Shown piece by piece: positions 48,272 through 57,842 of a stretch of DNA of 64,000 nt. The stretch covers positions 373,445 through 437,444 of the forward strand of contig PAJP01000005.1 in assembly GCA_002706095.1 (NCBI GenBank), read 5' to 3'. Every line of letters starts with the position of its first letter. Positions within the stretch are counted from its first letter, which is position 1. Under the pieces are notes generated by a model. The model saw only the letters and a list, made by a program, of their open reading frames with translations, was not told the origin of the DNA and did not search any database. The DNA is from Methylophaga sp. (GTDB lineage Bacteria; Pseudomonadota; Gammaproteobacteria; Nitrosococcales; Methylophagaceae). A program made the position numbers and the translations under genes.

Positions 48272-50284
48272 TTAAACAGCGGCCGGACCCAAGGCTATCT
48301 TCCTTAGATGTTCCAAGTCATCACGTAGCTTGGCAGCCTCTTCAAATTCAAGGTTTTGCGCATGTTTGTACATGGCGTTTTCAATCTGCTGAATTCGTTT
48401 AGCCAGTTGCTGTGGTGTCAGTGAAGCATACTTCGCCTGCTCTTCAGCGACTTCTACAGCCTGTTTATCATTTGCCGGTTTGGACATAGCTTCATCCATG
48501 CCCATGCGTATAGCTTTTTTAATACCTTGTGGTGTAATGCCATGCTCTTCATTAAAGGCAATTTGTTTTTCTCGACGGCGATCGGTCTCTTCAATTGCTC
48601 GTTGCATTGAGCCTGTTATTTCATCTGCATACAAAATCGCTTTACCGTTCAGATTTCTGGCAGCACGACCAATTGTTTGAATTAGAGAGCGATCGCTGCG
48701 TAGGAAGCCTTCTTTATCCGCATCCAGTATTGCTACTAATGAGACTTCCGGTATATCCAAACCTTCTCGTAGTAGATTAATACCGATAAGCACATCAAAT
48801 TCCCCCAGCCGTAAGTCACGAATAATTTCTACCCGCTCTACGGTATCGATATCAGAATGTAAGTAACGCACTTTGACATTGTGCTCACGTAGATACTCGG
48901 TCAGATCTTCTGCCATGCGTTTGGTTAACGTGGTGATTAAAACACGCTCACCGATAGCTGCGCGCTTATTAATTTCAGATAAGACATCATCGACTTGTGT
49001 CCCAACAGGCCGAATTTCGACTTGTGGATCGACCAGTCCTGTTGGCCTAACCACTTGTTCGACGATGGTGCTGGAGTGTTCATTTTCGTATTTGCCCGGT
49101 GTCGCCGAAACAAAAATCGTTTGTGGGGCCAACTTCTCCCATTCTTCAAACATCAAAGGCCGATTATCCAATGCAGAAGGAAGTCGAAAACCGTAGTTGA
49201 CCAAGGTCTCTTTTCTAGAGCGGTCGCCTTTATACATCGCACCTATCTGCGGCACCATCACGTGACTTTCATCGATCACCAGAATCGCATCGTCAGGCAA
49301 GTAATCAAATAAGGTTGGCGGTGCTGCCCCAGGCCCACGTCCAGATAAATGGCGGGAATAGTTTTCAATGCCGTTGCAATAACCAAGCTCCAATAACATT
49401 TCAATATCAAAACGGGTACGTTGTTCTAAACGCTGCGCTTCGACCAGCTTATTGTCAGCATTGAGATGTTCGAGTCGTTCTTTTAGCTCTTCTTTGATGG
49501 CATCAACCGCTTTTAATAGGTTATCGCGTGGTGTCACATAGTGCGTTTTGGGATAAATGGTAATGCGGTTCATCCTCTGAAGGATTTCACCTGTCAGCGG
49601 ATCGAAGTAGCTGATCTGCTCCACTTCATCATCGAATAATTCCACTCTGACAGCATCACGTTCAGACTCTGCCGGGAAGATATCAATCACCTCCCCTCTT
49701 ACGCGATAAGTACCACGGTGAAGCTCAACATCATTTCGGCTGTACTGCAGTTCCGTCAATCTTCTTAATATATCTCGCTGACTGATGACATCACCCTGAA
49801 CCAGATGTAACACCATCTCCAAATAAGCATCTTTTTCACCCAAACCATAGATACAGGACACACTTGATACGATAATCGCATCCCGCCTTTCCAACATAGC
49901 TTTGGTTGCCGACAAGCGCATTTGTTCGATCTGCTCGTTAACCGACGCATCCTTATCTATAAAAGTATCTGAGGATGGTACGTACGCTTCCGGCTGGTAA
50001 TAATCGTAATAAGAGACAAAATATTCCACCGCATTATTGGGGAAGAAATCTTTCATCTCACTGTATAATTGCGCGGCCAGGGTCTTATTAGGGGCCAGTA
50101 CCATCATCGGCCGACCCAGAGCTTGCGCAACATTGGCAATGGTAAACGTTTTACCAGAACCAGTTACCCCAAGCAGGGTTTGCCACATTTCACCGTTTTC
50201 CAAGCCTTCAATCAAAGTCTTGATTGCAGTTGGTTGATCCCCGGCAGGAGAAAATTCGCTGACTAGCTGAAAATGTTTACTCAT
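48272..50284 (-). CDS. uvrB: Excinuclease ABC subunit B
   Basis: UvrB is the damage-verifying helicase-like subunit of nucleotide excision repair. The 670-residue protein has Walker [14 protein letters not shown] near 39-51 and the beta-hairpin region [20 protein letters not shown] near 93-112. Walker B is the DEAD-like [10 protein letters not shown]. Helicase motifs V and VI ([23 protein letters not shown]) and a C-terminal UVR domain ([16 protein letters not shown]) follow. No SOS-type LexA box was found in the short upstream gap to the divergent aminotransferase gene. Confidence 0.97.
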   Translation of the reverse strand: MSKHFQLVSEFSPAGDQPTAIKTLIEGLENGEMWQTLLGVTGSGKTFTIANVAQALGRPMMVLAPNKTLAAQLYSEMKDFFPNNAVEYFVSYYDYYQPEAYVPSSDTFIDKDASVNEQIEQMRLSATKAMLERRDAIIVSSVSCIYGLGEKDAYLEMVLHLVQGDVISQRDILRRLTELQYSRNDVELHRGTYRVRGEVIDIFPAESERDAVRVELFDDEVEQISYFDPLTGEILQRMNRITIYPKTHYVTPRDNLLKAVDAIKEELKERLEHLNADNKLVEAQRLEQRTRFDIEMLLELGYCNGIENYSRHLSGRGPGAAPPTLFDYLPDDAILVIDESHVMVPQIGAMYKGDRSRKETLVNYGFRLPSALDNRPLMFEEWEKLAPQTIFVSATPGKYENEHSSTIVEQVVRPTGLVDPQVEIRPVGTQVDDVLSEINKRAAIGERVLITTLTKRMAEDLTEYLREHNVKVRYLHSDIDTVERVEIIRDLRLGEFDVLIGINLLREGLDIPEVSLVAILDADKEGFLRSDRSLIQTIGRAARNLNGKAILYADEITGSMQRAIEETDRRREKQIAFNEEHGITPQGIKKAIRMGMDEAMSKPANDKQAVEVAEEQAKYASLTPQQLAKRIQQIENAMYKHAQNLEFEEAAKLRDDLEHLRKIALGPAAV

Positions 50285-50362
50285 ACGTCTTTAGCATCGA
50301 TTATGTTTGGCGTATATTATTGAGATATTTATCAATTTACCGTGTTAAATGAAGGAAAGATT

Positions 50363-51547
50363 TTGACTATCAAGCTCTCCCAACGTGTTCAAAACATCAA
50401 ACCGTCTCCGACTTTGGCAATCACAGCACGCGCTGCGGCGCTGAGAGCCGAGGGCAAAGATGTTATTGGTCTGGGTGCAGGCGAACCCGACTTCGATACT
50501 CCTGAACACATCAAACAAGCTGCCATTGAAGCTATCCACAGCGGCAAAACAAAATACACGCCCGTAGATGGCACAGCAGATTTGAAAGATGCCATCATCA
50601 AAAAGTTCTCAAGAGATAATGGGCTCGAGTATGCCGCGAATCAAGTCCTTGTTTCCGTCGGTGGTAAACAAAGCTTTTTCAACTTGGCCCAAGCCTTCAT
50701 TGAAGCAGGTGATGAGGTCATCATCCCCGCACCATACTGGGTATCATACCCGGATATGACACTACTTGCTGACGGCGTACCCGTTATTATCGAAGCCGGT
50801 CAGGAAAATCAGTTCAAAATCACACCAGAACAATTAGAGGCGGCGATCACAGATAAAACCAAACTGTTCGTTATCAATAGCCCATCTAACCCAACTGGCA
50901 TGGCTTACAGTCTGAAAGAGCTGGAAGCACTAGGTGAAGTGTTACGCAAACATCCGAATATTTTCATCGCCACTGATGATATGTATGAACATATCTACTG
51001 GGCTGACGAACCGTTCTGCAATATTTTGAATGCCTGCCCGGATCTATATGATAGAACGCTGGTTATGAATGGCGTTTCCAAAGCGTATTCAATGACTGGC
51101 TGGCGTATTGGCTATGCAGCTGGACCAGCACCATTAATTGCGGCAATGAAAAAAGTACAATCCCAAAGTACTTCTAACCCAGCATCTATCTCTCAGGCAG
51201 CTGCTGTGGAAGCACTAAATGGTGATCAGTCTTGCATCAAAACTATGCTGACCGAATTCAAAAAACGTCACGATTTTGTTGTGGCTGAATTAAACAAAAT
51301 GCCTGGCGTGGACTCACTAGAAACAGACGGTACGTTTTATGTATTCCCAAGCATCGCCGGTGTATTGGAAAACAAAACTGAACTGAACGACGATATGGAT
51401 TTTGCCGAAGCCCTATTAGTAGAAAAAGGCGTAGCTGTTGTGCCTGGTTCTGCGTTCGGATTGAAAAACCACATTCGTCTTTCAATCGCGACCAGCGAAG
51501 AAAACCTACGTAACGCACTGATTCGTATTGCTGAATTTATTGCATAA
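50363..51547 (+). CDS. Class I aminotransferase (aspartate aminotransferase type, TTG start)
   Basis: A 394-residue PLP enzyme of the subgroup I-gamma aspartate aminotransferases. It shows ITARAAALRAEGKDVIGLGAGEPDFDTP, INSPSNPTGMAYS and the Schiff-base Lys in NGVSKAYSMTGWRIGYAAGP. Arg of NHIRLSIATSEE binds the substrate carboxylate. The TTG at 50363 has a strong GAAGGA site and gives the usual MTIKLSQRVQ start; a GTG at 50342 is less likely. It is divergent from uvrB. The reaction is aspartate with 2-oxoglutarate, though related activities cannot be excluded. Confidence 0.9.
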   Translation: MTIKLSQRVQNIKPSPTLAITARAAALRAEGKDVIGLGAGEPDFDTPEHIKQAAIEAIHSGKTKYTPVDGTADLKDAIIKKFSRDNGLEYAANQVLVSVGGKQSFFNLAQAFIEAGDEVIIPAPYWVSYPDMTLLADGVPVIIEAGQENQFKITPEQLEAAITDKTKLFVINSPSNPTGMAYSLKELEALGEVLRKHPNIFIATDDMYEHIYWADEPFCNILNACPDLYDRTLVMNGVSKAYSMTGWRIGYAAGPAPLIAAMKKVQSQSTSNPASISQAAAVEALNGDQSCIKTMLTEFKKRHDFVVAELNKMPGVDSLETDGTFYVFPSIAGVLENKTELNDDMDFAEALLVEKGVAVVPGSAFGLKNHIRLSIATSEENLRNALIRIAEFIA

Positions 51548-51564
51548 AAAATTATTCAAATTTA

Positions 51565-51596
51565 GGCTTGACCTATACAGGTCAAGCCACTAGAAT
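51565..51596 (+). promoter_or_regulatory. tRNA-Asn promoter overlapping a palindrome
   Basis: TTGACC (51568-51573), 17 bp, TAGAAT (51591-51596) is a near-consensus promoter with a start about 9 bp before the tRNA. The -35 lies in a perfect 10-bp inverted repeat (GGCTTGACCT/AGGTCAAGCC, 51565-51588) that also can serve as the end of the aminotransferase transcript. Confidence 0.65.
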
Positions 51597-51610
51597 AGCC
51601 ATCTTTCTGT

Positions 51611-51686
51611 TCCCCGATAGCTCAGTTGGTAGAGCAAATGACTGTTAATCATTGGGTCGCTGGTTCGAGTCCAGCTCGGGGAGCCA
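51611..51686 (+). tRNA. tRNA-Asn (anticodon GTT)
   Basis: The 76-nt gene has acceptor TCCCCGA/TCGGGGA, an encoded CCA, and D arm AGCTCAGTTGGTAGAGC. The anticodon stem AATGA/TCATT around CTGTTAA gives anticodon GTT. A strong promoter precedes it and a terminator follows. Confidence 0.97.
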
Positions 51687-51698
51687 AAGAATATATAA

Positions 51699-51730
51699 AA
51701 CCTCAAAGAGTCTCTCTTTGAGGTTTTTTT
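51699..51730 (+). terminator. Rho-independent terminator after tRNA-Asn
   Basis: AACCTCAAAGAG and CTCTTTGAGGTT form a 12-bp stem with a three-base loop, followed by T residues. It ends the tRNA-Asn transcript. Confidence 0.92.
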
Positions 51731-52257
51731 ATTTCAGCAATATTTATGTCGACTCGTATTCTTTACCTGCTAAATTGACGAGTTTGATAGAAGGTTGCTG
51801 CTATAAGCCAATTTGGTAATTTCTTTAATACTCTCCTCTGAAGCATCAATAGTTTTACACTTAGCACTTTATTTTTAAGATATAAATCTCAAAACAGGCT
51901 ATTTACTGATTTTTACTTCAGTTGGCTATAGCGACCATTGATGTGAAATCAAAATCAGCTGTTACAAAACACTTCGCGACAACTTGTTTTGTGTATATGC
52001 CATCCACTGCATCAATAATCAAAGCGATGTCGGACACGTTCTTTCCTCTGACTAAATTGTATTACTACAACGGTGATTAGCCTGTTTTTGTAGAAGTTCA
52101 GGCCATGCTTCTCGCGTCGATGACGTTCAATTTCCATAGACCTAACAAATATATATACAACACCATAATTAACATCATCACTAGATATATCTTCAAACTT
52201 ATTGGCCGATTATTACCGACAAATAGGGTGCTGTAGTGATTGGTGCATATGCTTTAC
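51731..52257. other. Gene-free region between tRNA-Asn and lysR
   Basis: No recognisable gene is seen in these 527 bp. On the minus strand, short stop-bounded frames (for example around 51980-52140, translating to peptides such as MEIERHRREKHGL and SDIALIIDAVDGIYT in different frames) look like a decayed coding remnant. I cannot name a family. No terminal repeats or tRNA duplicates are visible. Confidence 0.45.
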
Positions 52258-53100
52258 TTATGGCAACCAGGGTGACTCAATTTTCGATGATTCAAACAGG
52301 GCATCAATTTGTACGCTATACCGTTGTTTATCTGCTTGTTTGTATAAGACATACACTGGAAAAGTAAACTCAGGATAGTGTTCATTGTGCTTTAAAAGTC
52401 CTGCTTTTATATGGTGCTCAACCACACGTGTTCGAAAATAGCCGCTTCCACCGTTTGTTAAAATGTAATGTAATGCTAATGGTCCAAGGCTAATAGTGAG
52501 TTGTGCTCGTGCATGTTCAGGTAAAGCCACATCATGTTGACGTCTAAAGTCATCTCCCCAGTCCACGTAGACATATGGGTGAGGATTATCAACGGAACTC
52601 ACGTGGATGAGTTTTTCTTCTAATAGTTGCTCGACCTGAACGCCAGGCCAATATTCAGGTTGATGAACCAAAATAATATCTAGAACACCATTCTCAAGTT
52701 GCTCCATAAGCGATTGACGTTCACCAATCTCTGTTCTTATGGCCACTTCACTTTCAGTGATATTGAGTGCATTTAGCCATTGCAAGACAAGCGGACTCCA
52801 TAAACTCACTTCACTGCCAATATTGAGTACATTCTGTACTCCTTGGGGTAAAGGCAGATCACGTTTCGCCAGCTCCCACGATTGCACCATTTTCGTAGCA
52901 TGTTCAACAAACCTGACACCATTTGATGTCAAACTTGCACCGGAGCGGTTGCGAATAAATAATTTACACCCAAGTTGTCCCTCAAGGTTATGAATTCGAG
53001 CCGTTACGGTCGTTTGGGTGACATGCAGCTTTTCTGCTGCTGAGATAAAGCTTCCCGATCTGACAATTTCAAGAAAGGTTCTGGCTAAACTGACATCCAT
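52258..53100 (-). CDS. LysR-family transcriptional regulator
   Basis: A 280-residue LysR-type regulator. The N-terminal helix-turn-helix is TFLEIVRSGSFISAAEKLHVTQTTVTARIHNLE (residues about 7-39). The C-terminal ligand domain is slightly shorter than average. It is divergent from cysJ across 101 bp, so it very likely controls the cysJI-dsr-like-ccoN set. The recognition-helix region differs from CysB, suggesting a signal other than N-acetylserine; sulfite, sulfide or cyanide are possibilities only. Confidence 0.88.
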   Translation of the reverse strand: MDVSLARTFLEIVRSGSFISAAEKLHVTQTTVTARIHNLEGQLGCKLFIRNRSGASLTSNGVRFVEHATKMVQSWELAKRDLPLPQGVQNVLNIGSEVSLWSPLVLQWLNALNITESEVAIRTEIGERQSLMEQLENGVLDIILVHQPEYWPGVQVEQLLEEKLIHVSSVDNPHPYVYVDWGDDFRRQHDVALPEHARAQLTISLGPLALHYILTNGGSGYFRTRVVEHHIKAGLLKHNEHYPEFTFPVYVLYKQADKQRYSVQIDALFESSKIESPWLP

Positions 53101-53201
53101 ATGAATATTTTTGATATTAAATTAAGATAATATTCATTATATATTATTAAACATTCTCTCCATAATGTGTTTCAACATTCACAGCGTTAGAAACACACTT
53201 C

Positions 53202-54920
53202 ATGCAAAACTTAGCTACATCATTATTCACAACATCTGAGTGGGAGGCTGTAGCAAACCTTCTAAAGCGTTTGTCTAATGAACAAACAGAATGGTTAGCG
53301 AATAACTTATTAGACATTTCTACTACAGATAAAAGCATAGCTGTTGAAAAGAGAGCAGTTGTAGCCTATGGAACAGAAACAGGCAATTCCAAAGGTATTG
53401 CTCAGCAGTTTTATGAAAAAGCAGTTCATCAGAATAAATCAATAGAACTCATTAACCTGGCGGATTTCAAACTCAAGCAACTAAAACAGATTAATCAGCT
53501 ATACATTGTGTGTAGTACTCATGGCGATGGCGAACCACCTGAGCCCATCGCATCGTTCTATGATGAGCTAATACACCTTAATGAAGACCTTTCTCATCTA
53601 TCCTATGCTGTACTCGCTTTGGGTGACAGTTCATACGATCACTTCTGTCTCACCGGCATCACAATTGATGATAGATTGCGTGAGCTCAATGCTTCACCAT
53701 TTACTGAATGTGTGGAGTGTGATGTTGATTTTGAAGAAACAGCTGAAGAATGGATTACTTACTGTCTTCCAACGTTACCGAATATGACGAAAAACAGTGA
53801 AGTACTCACAAAAAGCCGTCATAAAATCCGTACATCAACCTACTCAAAAACCAGTCCACTCTCTGTAGAAGTGATCAAGAATACGCGTTTATCTGATGAC
53901 TCAAGATCAAACCCGATCCATCATTTAGAGTTACAGGTACCAGACAATATTCAACTGAGTCTCACCGCGGGTGATGGAATCGGGGTTTTACCTCAAAATC
54001 CCCCTCAGCTCGTTCGCCAAATTTTATCCTTAACAACATTTTCTGGGGATGAATCTGTCGTTGTAAAACAGAGAGCTGTACCACTGGTGGAGGCTTTACG
54101 TGAATATTGTGATCTCACTTTAGTCACAGCACAATGTTTAACTAAATGGAGTGAGACTTCAAACAACCGTGACCTGATAAAACTGTGCCAAGATAAACAA
54201 ACATTACGCTCATATCTCAAACGGCATCAGTTAACAGACATTCTAGTCAACCACTCTTTACAGTTAACTCCACAGCAGCTGGTCGATAGCTTAAGACCAT
54301 TACAACCTCGTTTATATGACGTTGCCAACAGTACTCGCCAGATTCAAGATGAATTGCATCTTACTGTAGAAAAGTATCGGTATTCTTGGTCTGGGAAATT
54401 ACAAAATGGAATTTGTTCAACATATTTAACGGGTATTGAAGAAGGTGAAAATCTTCTTGTTTTCCCCCACCACAATAAACGGTTTCATTTACCCACGAAT
54501 CAAAACAGTCCCATTATCCTCATTGCTGACGGTACAGGAATAGCCCCTTTTCGCGCCTTCATACAAGAGATTCAGTCTAATCCTAACCGTGAACACAGCG
54601 TGTGGTTGATACTAAGAGAATGTACATTTTTAAATGACTTCCTCTATCAAACGGAGTGGTCCCAGTATCTAAAAGATGGCTTATTAACTCGTTTAAATAC
54701 CTCTTTTTTTGACGATGTTCCCAATAAATCAATCTACGACATCATTCAAGATAATGAAGATACGTTTAACGGTTGGTTAAGTGCTGGCGCACACCTGTAT
54801 CTATCTGGTCACAAAGAGATATTTGATCAACTTACACAAACGTTGAGCAAGACATCATCTTATAAGCAAAGCTGGCTTCAACTCACCCAACAAAAACGAC
54901 TACACAAAAACGTATATTAA
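53202..54920 (+). CDS. cysJ: Sulfite reductase flavoprotein (CysJ-like)
   Basis: The NADPH-dependent FMN/FAD subunit that feeds electrons to CysI for six-electron reduction of sulfite. The 572-residue protein has an N-terminal flavodoxin domain (VAYGTETGNSKGIAQQFYEK near 53-72, CSTHGDGEPPEP, LALGDSSYDHFC). The FAD domain includes RLYDVANST (normally RxYS), and the NADPH domain has ILIADGTGIAPFRAF and the C-terminal aromatic Tyr. The R-x-Y-S motif is altered to R-L-Y-D, worth noting. No strong ribosome site precedes the ATG. It is slightly shorter than E. coli CysJ (599). Confidence 0.88.
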   Translation: MQNLATSLFTTSEWEAVANLLKRLSNEQTEWLANNLLDISTTDKSIAVEKRAVVAYGTETGNSKGIAQQFYEKAVHQNKSIELINLADFKLKQLKQINQLYIVCSTHGDGEPPEPIASFYDELIHLNEDLSHLSYAVLALGDSSYDHFCLTGITIDDRLRELNASPFTECVECDVDFEETAEEWITYCLPTLPNMTKNSEVLTKSRHKIRTSTYSKTSPLSVEVIKNTRLSDDSRSNPIHHLELQVPDNIQLSLTAGDGIGVLPQNPPQLVRQILSLTTFSGDESVVVKQRAVPLVEALREYCDLTLVTAQCLTKWSETSNNRDLIKLCQDKQTLRSYLKRHQLTDILVNHSLQLTPQQLVDSLRPLQPRLYDVANSTRQIQDELHLTVEKYRYSWSGKLQNGICSTYLTGIEEGENLLVFPHHNKRFHLPTNQNSPIILIADGTGIAPFRAFIQEIQSNPNREHSVWLILRECTFLNDFLYQTEWSQYLKDGLLTRLNTSFFDDVPNKSIYDIIQDNEDTFNGWLSAGAHLYLSGHKEIFDQLTQTLSKTSSYKQSWLQLTQQKRLHKNVY

Positions 54921-54936
54921 TTTACGGAGAAATAAA

Positions 54937-56655
54937 GTGACTACACTCACTATTGCTCGACACTCTGATATTAGCCAACCTCTTAATGAACAGCACAGTA
55001 ATGAGCAGCTTAAAGCAAAAAGTCATTTCTTGAGAGGCACGATCAAAGAAGGACTCCATGATGCTAATACGGGAGGTATTAGTCACGATGATGGATTGTT
55101 AACAAAATTCCATGGTATCTATCAGCAAGATGATCGTGATACACGACAACATCGTCTCATTCGAAAGCTTGAGCCTCATTACCAATTTATGGTGAGACTA
55201 CGAATTCCAGGTGGAAGATTAACCAAACAGCAATGGATTGAAATAGACCGTTTATCACGAATTTACTCATCGAATGGAATTCGTATTACTACACGTCAAA
55301 CGATTCAATTTCACGGTGTGGGAAAACAATGCTTACAACCACTCCTGAGAAGTCTAGAAAAAATCGGAATAGATACCCTTGCTGCGTGTGGCGATGATAA
55401 TCGAGGTATTGTTTGTGGAGTCAACCCTGACGCGTCAAGAGTAGCTCAACAAGTCTATGATCTAGCAAGAGAGACAAGTTCGCGCCTCTTACCTAAAACA
55501 GATGCTTATCGAGAAACCTGGTATGACATCCCTCCTTCAGTCTCCCAGTCTGAGGAGCCACTTTATGGGGAAACGTATTTACCTCGTAAATTTAAAATAG
55601 GATTCGTCATCCCTCCAGATAATGATATTGATATATTTGCCCAAGACGTCGGTTTTATAGCTGTTATTGAGAAATCTCGTCTGGTTGGTTTCAATGTGTG
55701 TGTTGGCGGTGGTATGGGGCAACTTGACTCTAGAGAAGATAGTTATCCGAGGCTATCCACCCCCATTGGCTTTATAGAAGCATCAGATGCACCATTTATT
55801 GCTGAAGTCATCATGACTATTCAACGCGATTATGGGGATAGAAAAGATAGACATCGTGCACGTTTCAAATACACATTAGATAGAATCAGTTTAGACAGCT
55901 TTAAAAATTTACTCGTAAACCGTTTCGGCAAAAAGCTAGCCCCTTTGAAGCCATACAGATTAACGAATAATGGTGATAAGTTAGGCTGGCATCAGACTGA
56001 GGATAGTCAGTGGCTGGCAACATTGCATATTCAAAGTGGACGTATCAATCATCATTTACAAGATCAGTTACAAGCTTTCTTTCAGCAATATAGTGGTGAA
56101 GTCCGGTTAACAGCAAACCAGAATATTCAGCTTATCAATATTCCACCATATGACATTTATGACGTAGCAAGACGATTATCTGATCTTGGTTTATACGAAA
56201 GGTTGATTCCCTCCAGTCAAGAAGCCGTTACGTTGAGTTGTGTTGCACTTCCAACTTGTGGGCTGGCTATGGCTGAAGCAGAAAGAATAACGCCAGACTT
56301 TCTTACCCTTTTTAATGATTTGAAACGTCAGTATGACCTCCAAACAAAACCTATCACACTAAGAATTACTGGTTGTCCCAATGGGTGTGCTCGCCCCTAC
56401 TTAGCTGAGATAGCCTTAACAGGACGAGCGCCAGGTTTATATAACTTATACCTTGGAGGTAGCCACCGAGGAGACCGACTAGCCACGCTACATGAGAAAA
56501 ATCTCAGTCAAACTCAGGTTCTGGATGCCTTGGCTCCTTTATTCGATTTGTATTCAACAGATCGCCTCAACAACGAGTATTTTGGGGACTTTCTTCACCG
56601 ATGTCATTTCATTAAATCCTCATCCATCTCAAATCAGTCAATACAGGAAAGATAG
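54937..56655 (+). CDS. cysI: Sulfite reductase hemoprotein (CysI-like)
   Basis: The siroheme/[4Fe-4S] subunit that reduces sulfite (or nitrite) by six electrons. The 572-residue protein starts at a GTG with GGAG upstream. Cluster ligands C435, C441, C480 and C484 keep the E. coli spacing (C-X5-C-X38-C-X3-C). Substrate-binding basic residues occur in VRLRIPGGRLT and RQTIQFHGVGK. It ends directly against a DsrE-like gene. In this setting it may serve respiration-linked or detoxifying sulfur chemistry rather than simple assimilation; P. aeruginosa has a comparable reductase next to ccoN4. Confidence 0.9.
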   Translation: MTTLTIARHSDISQPLNEQHSNEQLKAKSHFLRGTIKEGLHDANTGGISHDDGLLTKFHGIYQQDDRDTRQHRLIRKLEPHYQFMVRLRIPGGRLTKQQWIEIDRLSRIYSSNGIRITTRQTIQFHGVGKQCLQPLLRSLEKIGIDTLAACGDDNRGIVCGVNPDASRVAQQVYDLARETSSRLLPKTDAYRETWYDIPPSVSQSEEPLYGETYLPRKFKIGFVIPPDNDIDIFAQDVGFIAVIEKSRLVGFNVCVGGGMGQLDSREDSYPRLSTPIGFIEASDAPFIAEVIMTIQRDYGDRKDRHRARFKYTLDRISLDSFKNLLVNRFGKKLAPLKPYRLTNNGDKLGWHQTEDSQWLATLHIQSGRINHHLQDQLQAFFQQYSGEVRLTANQNIQLINIPPYDIYDVARRLSDLGLYERLIPSSQEAVTLSCVALPTCGLAMAEAERITPDFLTLFNDLKRQYDLQTKPITLRITGCPNGCARPYLAEIALTGRAPGLYNLYLGGSHRGDRLATLHEKNLSQTQVLDALAPLFDLYSTDRLNNEYFGDFLHRCHFIKSSSISNQSIQER

Positions 56656-56982
56656 ATGTCTGAATTTCTTTTTATACAAAGCCGAGATCCCTTCACAGAT
56701 GCACTGACTAAATCGCAATATGAATTAATTCACCATCTGGCCAATGCAGGCAATCGTGTGACGGTAGTACTTATCCAGAATGGGGTTATGCCTGCCACCA
56801 AAAGCAGCATTTTTACGCCCTTTACTAAATTACTTCATGAAAACATCACATTGGTTGCTGACAAATTCTCTCTCCAACAGAGAGAAATAGATGCTGAACA
56901 ATTGATACCAGAAATATTAACCACTGATCTGGATATTGTTATCAAAGCATTACTGTCGGGACAAAAAGTCATTTGGAATTAG
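56656..56982 (+). CDS. DsrE/DsrF-like small protein without cysteine
   Basis: A 108-residue protein of the DsrE/F-like fold (FLFIQSRDPF strand start, VTVVLIQNGVMPA, then a C-terminal VIKALLSGQKVIWN). It has no cysteine at all, so it cannot carry persulfide itself and is probably a structural subunit, as DsrF or TusC may be. The ATG directly follows the cysI stop and has AGGAAAG upstream. The assignment rests on pattern and neighbourhood. Confidence 0.65.
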   Translation: MSEFLFIQSRDPFTDALTKSQYELIHHLANAGNRVTVVLIQNGVMPATKSSIFTPFTKLLHENITLVADKFSLQQREIDAEQLIPEILTTDLDIVIKALLSGQKVIWN

Positions 56983-56991
56983 GAGATGACA

Positions 56992-57405
56992 ATGTCACAT
57001 AATAAAACACTCACTTTCGCCTTTATGGACCCACCATTTGAGAGCGAGCGCACCGTCACTTTTTTTAGATTACTCGATGCCGCCTTAGATGCTAATTCTC
57101 ATGTGAAGGTATTTGCTTATGAAGGTGCTGCTGCTTTGTCATTCGCCAAGCAACAACAACATGGCAATGCCATCCATGGACATGATACTGAACAAGAAGA
57201 TCATCCACTGACCAAAACATGGATTGCGTCGCTACAGAATAAAGCACGTAAGAAAGCACTCTCTTTTGAATGGATTAATTGTGGCTTATGCGTCGATGAG
57301 CGTGGCGTCAATGACACCATCCCCGGTTGTCATCGTGGAGGACCAGCCGATTTATGGCGCTATGCCTCAGAATCATTTAACACATTAACTATTGGAACTC
57401 GCTAA
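56992..57405 (+). CDS. DsrE-like sulfur-carrier protein
   Basis: A 137-residue DsrE-family protein. After the first strand (LTFAFMDPPFESERTVTFFRLLDAALDA) and VKVFAYEGAAALSFAKQ, a conserved cysteine motif NCGLCVDERGV (about 99-109) matches the C-G-x-C-x-D-x-RG pattern of sulfur-carrying DsrE proteins. C102 of that motif is the likely persulfide site. The ATG at 56992 has AGGAG six bases upstream; the ATG two codons earlier lies on top of the ribosome site. It stands 9 bp after its DsrF-like partner. Confidence 0.75.
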   Translation: MSHNKTLTFAFMDPPFESERTVTFFRLLDAALDANSHVKVFAYEGAAALSFAKQQQHGNAIHGHDTEQEDHPLTKTWIASLQNKARKKALSFEWINCGLCVDERGVNDTIPGCHRGGPADLWRYASESFNTLTIGTR

Positions 57406-57407
57406 TC

Positions 57408-57803
57408 ATGAAAGTCTTACAAATACTCGATCAAGCTTTCAGAACAGTTGTGGAAGAACAAGATGAAACGATTCTATGGTTAATTCAATGTATGCAAAAA
57501 AAAATTGAGCATACCGATATCGACCAACTCCAGTTATTACTCACAGGCCAGGCCGTCTATTACACGCAACAAAAAAAACAGCAGCCTCCACTAAAAATAG
57601 GTGATTGGCAGCAAACTCAACCAGCGAATATAAATACCGATATAGGCAACCTGATTTCATCTCATATTCCTATTTATGTTGTGTATGAAGATTTATGGGA
57701 TAGAGGGTTAGAAATGGAAGCGCTTAGAGAAGGCATACAAGTCGTGAATAGACAACAGCTCGTGCCTATCTTCGAACAAGCCGACCAAATATGGCATTGG
57801 TAA
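57408..57803 (+). CDS. DsrH/TusB-like protein
   Basis: A 131-residue protein. LQLLLTGQAVYYTQQ matches the DsrH/TusB strand (LLxGxAVY). The C-terminal VVNRQQLVPIFEQADQIWHW matches the TusB ending (FVxL-x(n)-W). A central insert is less conserved. With the two upstream genes it completes a DsrE-F-H (TusD-C-B)-like set, which in other bacteria forms a heterohexameric sulfur relay. No TusE/DsrC gene is in the window. Confidence 0.65.
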   Translation: MKVLQILDQAFRTVVEEQDETILWLIQCMQKKIEHTDIDQLQLLLTGQAVYYTQQKKQQPPLKIGDWQQTQPANINTDIGNLISSHIPIYVVYEDLWDRGLEMEALREGIQVVNRQQLVPIFEQADQIWHW

Positions 57804-57842
57804 CGCTCACCAAAATAGCCATTCAAAATCAGGAGTTCTATC

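Noticed and set aside
50285..50341. LexA box upstream of uvrB
   Set aside because: No CTG-N10-CAG pattern in the short divergent gap.
53202..56655. Dissimilatory DsrAB-type sulfite reductase
   Set aside because: The reductase matches the CysJ/CysI type with E. coli cysteine spacing, and no dsrAB genes are present.
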